From Heliopora coerulea (taxonomy: Eukaryota; Cnidaria; Anthozoa; Scleralcyonacea; Helioporidae), in the NCBI GenBank assembly GCA_030142905.1, contig JASJOG010000003.1:1089001-1153000 (forward strand): DNA of 64,000 nt, in the 5' to 3' direction. The notes under the pieces were generated by a model. The model was not told the origin of the DNA. It worked only from the letters and a program-made list of their open reading frames with translations, and searched no databases. Made by a program: the position numbers and the translations under genes. This document shows, piece by piece, positions 36,701 through 48,971 of this stretch. The stretch's first letter is position 1, and each line of letters starts with the position of its first letter.

Positions 36701-37716
36701 TTGGCGAATAAGGAGGGAACCAACAGGTCACCTTGTTTCACACCCGTTTCAACAGATATGGGATCCAAGAGGTCTCCATTTACACAAATCCATGCCTTCA
36801 TATCATCGTGCAGTGAGCGGATAAGTCCAATGAACTTTTCGGGGCATCCCAGCTTCACTAGGATTTTCCAAAGGACTTCTCTGTTGACGGTGTCAAAGGC
36901 CTTTGTTAGATCAATAAAGCAATAATACAGGTCGAGTTGTTGTTCCTGGCACTTCTCTTGAATCTGACGCGCAGTGAATATCATATCCATTGTGCCTCGA
37001 TTAGGTCAAAAACCACATTGAGATTCTGGAAGAATATTAGTCACTACGTACTTCAGAAGACGGTTAAGGAGTACCCGTGCAAAACTTTTGCCATCAACTG
37101 ACAGAAGAGAGATTTTACGATAGTTATCGCATTGGTCCTTAGGCCCTTTCTTGTACAAGGAAACGAGGATGGCATCCCTCCAATCTTGAGGTGCTTCACC
37201 CTTCCTCCATACGTGTTGAAACACAGTTAATAACAGTCAACAGATATTCTCGCCACCCTGTTGCAACATTTCGGCCACAATATTTCGTCCCTTCTCCTCC
37301 TACATACACACACACATACACACACACATACACACATACACACACACACACATACATACATACATACATACATACATACATACATACATAACATAACATA
37401 ACATACATGCATACATACATAACATACATACATATGTGTGTATATGAATTTACATGTTTATTTACAAATATTTATGTATTTACATTTACCTATATAAAGT
37501 ATAAATGTATTTACACTTTATTAGTAAAATAAACCGACGTTCCGGGGTCCAGCCCCTTTATCAAGGTAGAGAACATGTGCTGCTAACTGGCGTCTTTTGT
37601 ATTCTCGCTGTTATATACATACATACATACATATATACATATATACATACACATACACATACACATATACATATGCATATATATACATATACATACATAC
37701 ATACATACATGCATAC

Positions 37717-37763
<47 letters not shown>

Positions 37764-39169
37764 GGGGGTTGTCAAAAAAAAAAGAGCCCCCAGAGGAAAC
37801 ACGTTGTAAATAATACTTAATGCAAAATTGTCCAAAATTGTCCCACAATTTTTGTGGAGACGTTTTTATTTTAAAAAACTGGATGTCATTGTGACAAAGT
37901 GTGAAGAAAGATGGGAAATCAGAAAGAACAAAGTGTGGAAAAGGCAAAGAAGAAATTTCGAAGAATTCAACAAATTCATGGTTGTATTCTTGCTGGATGG
38001 AGTGCTAAGAAGATTGCTGCTGAGTTTTCTTTAAGCTATTCATGTCATGGGCCAAGAAACTTTGTTGGCGACTAAAGAACGGAGACAATGGCAAAATGAA
38101 ATCTGGCTCTGGTAGACCATGCAAGACAATTACTCGAGAAGATCATTATCTGGTTGGACAAGCTTTAAAGGCACGAGACTCTGCAGAGGTCTGCCCAACG
38201 GCTGGTGATTAGGCCAATGCGCTAAGGGAGAGCTCATCAACTAAAATTTCAACAGCAACCATTCAACGACGTCTCCGGGAACGGAATATAAAAAATTGTG
38301 CCAAAACAAAGAAGCCATTTGTAAGCGCTGTTAATCGCCGTAAGCGTGTTGAATTTGCTCGGCGACATCGTGACTGGACAATAGAAGAATGGAAAAAGGT
38401 TCTTTGGTCTGACAAATCACCCTATTGCATCCGAAGTCAAACCCGTCAGTATGTTTTGCGTACTCCCAAAAAAAAATATTCTTCTCGATGCTTACGAGGC
38501 ACCGTTAAACATTAGAAGAAAATAATGGTGTGGGGTTGTTTCTCGTGGTATGGAGTTGGTGCTGTGTATCACATTAAAGGAATACTAAATAAGGGAAAAT
38601 ACAGACATATCCTAATTCATCAAATGCGTCCGTCAGCTCGACGACTTCAAGGGGATGACTTTGTTTTCCAACATGACAATGACCCAAAACACACGTCACT
38701 CCTTGTCAAAAATTATCTGCAAAACCTGCAAATAGAAGTTCTCCCCTGGCCACCCCAAAGCCCAGATTTGAATCCCATTGAGAACCTGTGGTCAGAGCTT
38801 GATCGTCAAACCAAACGAACAAGTTGTAACAGCGAAGACGAACTATTCAAACAGTTAAAAGAGCAGTGGGAGAAATTGCGCCCTGATTATTTAAAGAAAC
38901 TGGTTGAAAATATGCCAAGAAGATGTGAAAAAGTTATCAGAAGCCGTGGTTACCACATTGACTATTAAATGACTGTTTGTTGTATTTTGTTGACATTTAT
39001 TGACATTTAAATAAAATAATAAAGCAATTGTTTAGTGTTTAGGGTATGAAACACTGTTTAGTGTAAAATTCATGTAAACCGTCATTTCAGAACCATTACA
39101 CAACAAATATTATCTAAAAACGTGGTTTCTAATGGGGAGCTCTTTTTTTTTGACAACCCCCTGTATATG

Positions 39170-39207
<38 letters not shown>

Positions 39208-39641
39208 TGTATATGTATATGTATGTACAGGGGGTTGTCAAAAAAAAAAAGAGCCCCCAGAGGAAACACGTTGTAAATAATACTTAATGCAAAATTGTCC
39301 AAAATTGTCCCACAATTTTTGTGGAGACGTTTTTATTTTAAAAAGCTGGATGTCAGTTTGACAAAGTGTGAAGAAAGATGGGAAATCAGAAAGAACAAAG
39401 TGTGGAAAAGGCAAAGAAGAAATTTCGAAGAATTCAACAAATTCATGGTTGTATTCTTGCTGGATGGAGTGCTAAGAAGATTGCTGCTAAGTTTTCTTTA
39501 ATTTATTCATTTAGGGTATGAAACACTGTTTAGTGTAAAATTCATGTAAACCGTCATTTCAGAACCATTACACAACAAATATTATCTAAAAACGTGGTTT
39601 CTAATGGGGAGCTCTTTTTTTTTGACAACCTCCTGTATATG

Positions 39642-39676
<35 letters not shown>

Positions 39677-42600
39677 ACATATATGTATTGTGGAACGGGC
39701 TACTGATATTATACGTGTTATACAATAATAGAAAGATTACATAGTTAAGGTTACGTCGTCCTCGACGTTCACGTTGTATGTACTAAAGTGGTCCTTTTGC
39801 ATTCTAAATTGTTATCTACGCCATGCGGTCAAGATAGTTTGCGTATGCATGTATTAATGCAGGTAATAGCATGAAATTTGTCAAGTACTTAGCATTTATT
39901 TTCTCTGTCATTTTTATCTCTGACTATTCTTTCCAGACATCTAATCCGTGCGCACATAAATTAGCCTCCTCAGTCATTAAAAGAGCTGCTCCCGCTATCG
40001 AGCCTTATATTCAACTGGTAAGATACTTTGTAAAGATAATGCTTTGTATGATCATTATTACCCTCCGTTTTAAATTACGATCGTCACTCCAATTGACATT
40101 GTACGTTCCTGGGGTTCCATCCGAACCAGATGGTATTAAGCGAGCAAACCTAGTTCTAAAACTTTCTGCCTACCATTCTAAACTAAATCAATACCCTGCG
40201 ATCATATGTCAGAGACGTGTCTTGTTTGGTAATAAATCAACTATTTAACGCCCAAACAAAACTGAAGAACTTTATATAAATTCAGAGTGCATGTAAGTTT
40301 TTCCATAATTTGTTATTTTAGTTTAATGTACTGTGCTCATTTTATTATCATCGCTACTTTAATTCCTAAATTTATTCACTATATTTTAATTGTCCATATA
40401 CAAGAAAACAATAGAGAAGTTGGTTATCAATTCAATCACCACGTGATAAAAAGGCTGTCCGATATCAGACTTGACGTCTTCGATGATACATGGTTGTATG
40501 TATGTTGGTTTTCGTGACAAATACTATTATTATTCACTGTTAAGCTTTCTAATAACAGTTATCTGTCAGTCTCTGATTTTTAAAAAGCTGCACTAGGAAT
40601 AAACAAAGTATTAGAAACATAAATGTCATGATAAATAAATTACATGATGTTTACATTAAACGTGTTAATAATATATTAAAAAAGAAGGAAATAATTGATG
40701 CAAGATCTAACGGATAAAGAACAATTGTTCATCGAAGTGGAGCTGAGTAGTATTAATTACTTGCTCATTCATTAAGTTCTTGAATGAGTGAAGTGAGAGT
40801 TGGTTGTATTTGTAAATTATATCTCCTGGTAAACTATTCAATGACAATGCCCAGTGGTATGTAATAGCGAATCTCATAGCTTCTGAAGCCATAGGAATTG
40901 TTATTGACCATATGGAATATGTTTGATTTATGTTGTAGTACCCAATATTTGCACAGTTTTGAATTTCATAAGAAGTTCTAGCTTTTTAAAAATGGTTTTC
41001 TAATGGTTCTCATTTAAGACTGTCGAGGGAAACACTTCATGATAAGAAAAGACGAGCTACTGAGCCTTAACAGAGAAATGAGTATTTTAAAAATATTGAT
41101 CGCAGAATACTTGTAGGGATCTGGCAAAGAAAGTTAAAGCACACTTATACTTCCAAATCTTTTAACCAGCTTAACCGAGTGACCCTATTAAACCTGCCAA
41201 CGTTTAGAGTGTCCTTTTCTACGATAACATTTCCCTCAACAGTTTCGTAGCGATATTAAGTCGAATTCGTTAACAAGAAAAAGGAATTTATTCCAGACTT
41301 CATTTCAAGACGTGTCAATGTTGTCGAAAACCTCAAGTCTCGCTATCGTGGCAGAAGACGTTCGAGGGACGCTATTTCCTTTCGAGATGAAATGTAACCA
41401 CTCTACCTTAATGCATTGCGGTTTTTGCTCAAAAGAAAAAGTTTATTGCCGCTTTCTCCCCTGAAGGAAGATCTTTGCGCAACTTCTGGATTAGTGGGGT
41501 GAACTGACCGAAAACGTTGCACAAGGCCACAATCGCATATACTCCCAGAGGATTACCTTTTACTACCGTTTCGTCGTGAGGGTTTGTTCAATGTGTACCT
41601 GATCCACAGTTTACAAGTCATTGATTTCTTCTTCAACAGTTTTGACGAAACACATCCTTAATTTAATAAGCAAACAAAATGTGCTTCGAGGAAATTTACC
41701 GCAAAATTAAGCAAAATTGACCAAAATGTTAAAACTCGCCGTATCATTTTGAGCCTACTGATGCAAATATTGCTAAATTTTCATGTGCCAGTCCTCATTT
41801 CATTGGTTTACATGTTTGTTTGCCGTCTTTCCACCTGAGCTCCTGTATAATGGCCTTGCAATATTTACATTATCTATTGTATTTTGTAGTTCTTCAACAA
41901 TGCGCTATTCTTCGACAAAGCCTCTGAAAGTGAACTACAGGAGAATTTGTATGATTTAATTTATGAATTGCACAGAATTTGTCCAAACGTTTTGTTGTCA
42001 GTTTTACCTCAGCTGGAGTTCAAACTTAAGGTATTACAGTAAAACGTGCTATTTAGGAGTTCAATTTCATAGTGATAAACTCTTCATGCCATTTTGTTGT
42101 GGTTCTTTTATTTTTATTGTACTATCCAGAGTAACGATGAAACTGAAAGACTTGAAGTTACTAAAATGTTGGCAAAGATGTTCTCCGATGAAGACTCAGA
42201 CTCAGCTCAATCCCATAAACCTCTATGGCAGTGTTTCCTTGGCAGGTGTAGTATTCAAACCCACGTAAACTTCAAGCAATATCGTTGCCACATCGATATA
42301 TTATTAAAGATACATTTCAAGAATATTGAAATAAGTTTACTTATTACAGGGAGTGTACATCAAGGGACCCATCTTTGAATTGCTTGTTTTGTTGGAATTC
42401 CGATAGATTACGTTGCAAAGTTGGAAAACGTCATAGAATTCCTTTGAAATTTCAAAGTTTCTTTTCAGTTTACTAAGTTTTTAACTTCCTGTTCTGAGTT
42501 TTTAGTTTTAATTAGTTAATAAATACACTCCTGGTGTGATCGTGCAGGGGCACGTGCTGGTAAACTTCATCTACAAGAAAAATTCAGTAAAATTACTTTA

Positions 42601-45600
42601 GTTCCGTATTTAAAACATCTGGAAAAAAACAAAGCAAAAACCGAATCATCGCTTTATGTTTTGTTTTGTATTTCTCAAATTTGCCGGCTGGTTACGGTTA
42701 CGTAATCATAACATTACTGTATGTTAAGGTGGATAAAATTGAAAGAATTGTATGTATTATGTTAAGTATATTGGTAGTATTGACATTTAAATTTAACATG
42801 GTAAAGCTGGCAAGGTGGGGGAGGAGCCAACCGTGAGTCGTGGGTTGGATTATGCCCAGTATCCTTAGTTGCTCCTACGTAACAATTCTCGGGGAAAGTT
42901 TTAACCGTCCACTAAACGTAAAATTTCACAGCATTCAGATTAATCTCCTTTCATTTTGGAAACGAGATTATGATGAAGAGGTTACAGGTTACGTGATTTC
43001 TTGTACCATTGTCCAAATGAAACGCGAAAAGACGATGAAAAGTTCGGTTGTTGGCTCGAAAACAAAATTGAAACATGACACAAAGTCGAATGAAAATAAC
43101 TAATTATAGTCGCTAATTTTAATAAATTTGTTGTATCATAGGTTTGTTGATATTAGTGTCAATGTCCGCATTGAGTGTACAAAACATGCAAAGTATTTCT
43201 TCGTTTTTCATCCTGAGTTGGTTGACGATATTTCAGGTATTTGTCATTGTGTTCAAATCAAGGCATTATGGTTATTGTAAACCTTGTTCATTATCAGAAA
43301 CATACGTGCACTACAGTAAAAACGAAATCAATCTACTGCTATAATTTCAGAGAAATTGCGTGAACGGCAGAGAGATCCAGACGAGAAAGTGCGAATGGAA
43401 GTGGTAACAACAATATGCGAGGCTGCGTCAGAGAAACTGGACGCTGTTCCTGAAAAGGTATTGTAACCTATGCGTACGGTGGACCATTATAATGATGTTG
43501 TGACAGAGTTTACGAGGTGAGTTATAAAAGATATCCCGGCGAACCGACTGCAACAACGTCTAACCTGATGGAACTAACTTAGTCGATTGTGGCTTACGAC
43601 TTCTCCTTCACTTTTCTACTTTCACAAGACACATGGACCAAATAATGATATGAATACTAATAAAATTATATGTAAATTGTTATTTGAAGACTATTTAGAT
43701 GAAATCAACAGTTGACTCAAGAAACTACCGTTGTTATTTATCGAAATAGCTAATTCACACTATGTTCGGTTTGACTTTCATCCTGTTTTTGTTAACTAAA
43801 TTAGTTAACAGGCTACCGAGTTTCGTCCTTTGGAAAACGGAAAAAAGCACTGTCTTTACTCAGTTTTTCGTTGTTTTAACAACCAGACCATTCTATAGTT
43901 CTTTCGTCGTGAGGTTAATAGGACTGAAGTCACTCTGTATTTTTACGATATTGTCAGCTAAACTTTGCTGTGTTTACATTTAACCGGCAAAAAAGTCGCG
44001 AGAAGGTCAAAATTACCGGAAAAACGTCCCATGAAAATGGAAAGTATGCGCATGAGCATAGAAATATGAGATAAATTTTCGCCAGCTCGATTTCTGGTTC
44101 ACTGTCTATTCTGTGCCGCGGGGGCTCTGGCACCTCCCCATAGTGCTGGCCCTGTAATTCGTCGCCCATTAGGTTTAGAGCTAAGATGATCGTCAACGAC
44201 AAACGTTCCGGTAGATTTTCATTAACCCGTTGCTTCACAAGGTGCTTTTCTCAAAATTCGCCGACGTGAAAAGCACACATTATTTATCATTCAGTACATT
44301 ACGCACTGCTGCGTGGAATATTCCGTCGTTTGTCCACTCTTTGGTATTGTTGTCATGTTAGTCACATATTACGGGTGTGCTTGCTTGAATGTGAGAAACT
44401 ATCCATTGTTCTCATTTCCTATTGTATCGCCACGAACTGGCAATCATTCTTGAGACACGAAATTACACACCGTTTTCACATTTGTTGTTTTCTTTGTAAA
44501 GATTAAAGTACCACTTTTAGCCTCAAACGATCTATTAGAGCGCTAATTAGACCAGAAAATGTGAGAGCACTTCATGCTCCTTCGTTACTATATGTGTAAT
44601 TGCCAATTCTTTGAGATGCAATATTATATAATATTGATATTACGGGGGTCAGAACTCTAGAAACTGGTATTTATAGTCGGCCTTTCTCTGCATGATCAAT
44701 CCCTTGACCTGGAGAGTGCTGTTCAATTCCTTACATCCTTACTGAATCCTTGGTGGTTGAGTCATTGTTATTGCAGTACTTATTAGCTAACATTTTTTTC
44801 ATGTGAAGTCGGTTAATTTCGTGAGTCATATGTAAATCCCAAGACATTTCAGGAGTACTCAAAGATTTATGGTTTTTGAGAGAACTAGGTGTTACTTGAT
44901 ACCATAACCAGACCTATTCCTTTAATCGTTTTTTTACAGCTGTTTGAAGTAGTTACAGAGCGTTTAAGAGACCGTAAGGTATGTCAAGAAATCCGGCTTT
45001 CATAGTTATAGTTTGTATAGTAAATTAGAGAACCGTTTACTGCATAAACAATGTATATGTAATTGTAGCATTTAAAATTATTACGACTATAAGATTAAAA
45101 ATATTGTAAATAGAAAGTGTAATGCTATATGTGAGCAAATATGTCTCAACTGGTTTTCAAAGAATTTTCTTAATCATTTTGCAAACACGAAAGATTAACC
45201 AAATTTTGTGCATTCATCTTTTTCTTGTGCTTTCCTTTTAGTGGCCCATTAGAAAAGATGCCATGATGTGTCTTGGAAGACTGTATAAAAAGATTTTTGG
45301 GTAGGAATTTAAATCTTGTGCTATGTTACGGCGCCATTGACTGCGTTGAATACTTCACCTACTAAACCATCGCAGTCAGGCAGCCATTTAAACAGCTGCT
45401 ATAACAACCATATGCCACGCCGCGTTAAGCACTAGAAGCTCGAGCCATCAAGATAAGGAATCCCATATTTCATTCGGCTAAATCTGGTTCATTTTTCCAA
45501 TCTTAAATTTTCTATCGATGTTCTTTTGCGTTAGTTAATTGCATTATGTATGTCACATATGAATAATTAAGGTGGGCAGCAAATTTTTCAAATCAACTCC

Positions 45601-48600
45601 TTTAGTGAAGACCATCAATGGGCAAGAAACTTTTCAAGACGCATTTTAAATCCGGGAATTAACAAAAGGCTTCTAAAATGACTTAAAGGATTAATGCAAG
45701 GCTACTTTTGATACCTGCGAATGTTCCTAACTTTACAAAATTGTAAATCCAAAGCATTTTTCTCCCTCACTCGCTCTTTCTCTCTTAACATTTCCAAGTT
45801 GAGGTGAAATTTTTTTTCATAGTAAAAATATCTGTTTTCCAGTTCTGATGGAAATCATAAAGACATGAAGAAAATCTCGTGGATACCAACTAAAATATTG
45901 CATTGTTACTACCAGAATTCAGCTGAAGATCGGTATGTGAGCGGTTTTCAATGTTTCGTACCATTCAAAGTGGCAAAACTCTCCCGTTATACAGCGTTTT
46001 GCCCAGAGTGCGTATGCGCGTAATTTACGCGTAATTTTCAAGTTTGATGCATAGATTTCAGCAATACACGTCAAAAATGACGCATGGAATTTGGTTTAGA
46101 TATTATATCTTCTTGGGAATTTCGAACTAGATTATTTGAAATCTTTTTAGCTTGAAAATAATACCAGTTAAATGCCTTGTCAGCTAGAATGTTGCTTGGC
46201 AATGTCGCTAAGTTGCTCACTTGACTTTTGCAACGAGATGATTAGGCGGAGGCCTAGACCCGACAATAACTGTATCATAGGCACTGGTCATAGGTCAGCG
46301 ATTTTTTCTTAAGGCATGTGACCATACCATGTGACGGCCGCCATTTTGAGCCGACGACCTGTGAATATGAATTACAAAAACAAAGCATGGCAGAACGAAT
46401 GAAAATTCATGACTTCTTTCAACACACTCAAAAGCAGTCACCTAGTCTGAAATTCAATTCAAATATAAACTGTGCTGCTCTAACAGAGTATATTGAGTGT
46501 GCATGAATATTATTATAGTAAGTATATTTAGACGTCTTGATAAGAAGTATCTCCAGAAATTTTTTTTAATTTGTAGCATTGACGCTGTGGAGTGCTAATT
46601 CGACCCCCAGAAATAGCAAATAAAGGTCAACCTGTACCTCCTCTTTTCTTACTCTGGGCAAAACACTGGTTATACAGGTGTTTTTATGTGTCAAGGCTAG
46701 TTTCGTCCACACTGTGCTTTTCAGACTGGCTTTTTCCATTGTTTGTACGTGTTTATAAACCAGCTCCATATATTGGTCATTATCCTAATGGTAGCGACCA
46801 CTGAACTATGTTTTTAACAGAATTGCGGGCAATTTATGAATCACAAGATGCGATAACTTTGGGTGAAGCAACTACCTGGAGCGGGAGGTTTAATAGCTAA
46901 TACACCTCATTTCATGGTATTACGTATAATTATTCCAGTAATTTCGTTTCGTGGTCGGCAGCATGAACACAAGGACTCAGAAATTACGCCATCGTTTTGG
47001 GGACACGTTTTTAAGATCTCCAGCTATCCTAACAGTATCACCCCCGAAAAGATGAATAGCATCAATCCTGAAATTATTCTTAAATAGATGAATACCAACT
47101 TCCTGGGGAAAACACGGAAAAGGATTGGGATTAGGGCCAGGATTACGGTTGAAGTCCCCCAGGTATGGTTAACCTTCATGGCCCGGCGGCCACCCCTTTA
47201 AGTTCCACAGGGATATTACTTCAGGAACAACCTATCCCATGTGGGAACCTTGATTTCACTTAAATACATGATATTCATCTTGTTGACACCCTAATCCAAA
47301 CGCCAACCCTAACCCTGATTCTAATCCTGATCCTAACCCTAACACTTTTCCGATTTCCCCCTAGAAAGATGATATTCATCTATTTAAGCATATTTTCAGA
47401 ATTGATACTGTTCATCTTTTTGCGGGCCAAGACTGTGTTGGCAGTCCAGTTAAGTATAGGTCAGTGATTGCATCCAGAACTCACCAACCCCCTAGTACGT
47501 CCCAAGCCTCGAGGCTACTGGTCCCGGCCACCCCATTCCCCACCTCAACGGTACTGTTCAGTTGTTACGAAGTAGAAGCTTGGTTGTGTGGTGTGGTGTG
47601 GAATTGTTCATGAGTTCTTTTAGCGTAAAAAATTGGGATTAGTGTTTTAACTATAAAGATCCTGCAATTGTTTCCATTTTGTTTCCAGATTGTGTGTCGA
47701 GAGAGTGTTCCTTGGTTGCCTCGTGCCGGTGACGTTACGTGGTGAAGAGCGAATGAACAAATTTCTGGCCATGTATCTAAAACTGGATGAACCAGGAACA
47801 AAGTGAGTAAATCCTGAACAAAACCGTTCATGTTAATTTTTTACCGATCATAAACTGTATCTACACGTGGCAGCTTAAAATGACAGTGGTAATGTGCCTG
47901 TCGGATTTCTAGCCGATGCTATCACGGTTCGATAAAAATATCTACATTCTAGTATGGGCGTGTAGAAAAATACAAGTTACCTTAAACTCATATAATTCAT
48001 CATCAGAAGATTACCACTCAGCGAAGAACACAAATATTTGGGTAATTTCTTCAGCCACAAACCCGAAATAAAGGTTAATTCAGACGTTCAATGAAATTTC
48101 TTCACTGTCTTCCCGCGTCTACTAAAATTATTTGGGTAACCGCAGGTAACCGAGATTATCTGGGGTCGTATTTCAAGGGGAGCTTAGGCTTGCTCTTTGT
48201 CTAATTAAGCTAGTAACATAGCATCAGTTAAAGGGTAAAGGTTTACATTCGGAACACAATGTCCAGAAATCTGAAGGGTGATCTGTTTGATACAATAACT
48301 GCGTACGATTGTTCTTTGTGATACGTATTGCTGCATTTACTCACGAATAGTAAGTAGTAAATACTGCTCTCAATAGATATATGTATACGCCGGGTGAAGA
48401 ATTGTATATTAAATTTCTTATCATATAGATGGGCCTTAACACCTGTATCAACAAAATCTGTACTAGGAAGGGAACAAGACAGTTTTTCAAGATGTATATT
48501 TACCATGGATAGGAAGCTTGAAAATATTGCATATACTACTCATCCTTGTTGCTTCTCGGGGTTTCATGCTTCTATTCAATCTTAATGTACCTGCTCTACT

Positions 48601-48913
48601 GATTACGGTATTGAGCACGCTATAATTGAACAATATTTCTCCTATTGATATATATATATATATATAAGAGAAGTGAGAGACAAAACTCGGATTACTTCAT
48701 AGAACTTTTTAATCACTATGAAGTAATCCGAGTTTTGTCTCTCACTTCTCTTATATTTTGCTCTACTTCGGTATCAAGCACTCTGCCTGTATATGGTTTC
48801 ACTCAAGATATATTTGTCTATATATATAAATATATATAAATGTAGCTGTTGGGTCTCTGAAAAGAAGAGTGCTCAATACAAAGGTGTAGAGCTTTAATAG
48901 ACTATAGACTATT

Positions 48914-48971
<58 letters not shown>

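Larger units (their letters stand above)
35303..37283 (-). mobile_element. LINE-type retrotransposon copy 2, 5'-truncated, with target duplication
   Basis: A minus-strand relative of copy 1 that retains only RT and zinc fingers. It is bracketed by direct repeats beginning ttcgtcc and ending cctcctacataca at 35278-35302 and 37284-37308 (25 bp, one mismatch). These look like the target-site duplication. The 3' end gaagtggtcgtactcgg is followed by atgtatg repeats. The coding frame is continuous from 37224 to 35374 apart from two stops, so it is less decayed than copy 1. Confidence 0.85.

Noticed and set aside
37304..37440. CRISPR-like array from regularly spaced catacata units
   Set aside because: There are no unique spacers; it is a simple microsatellite in animal DNA.
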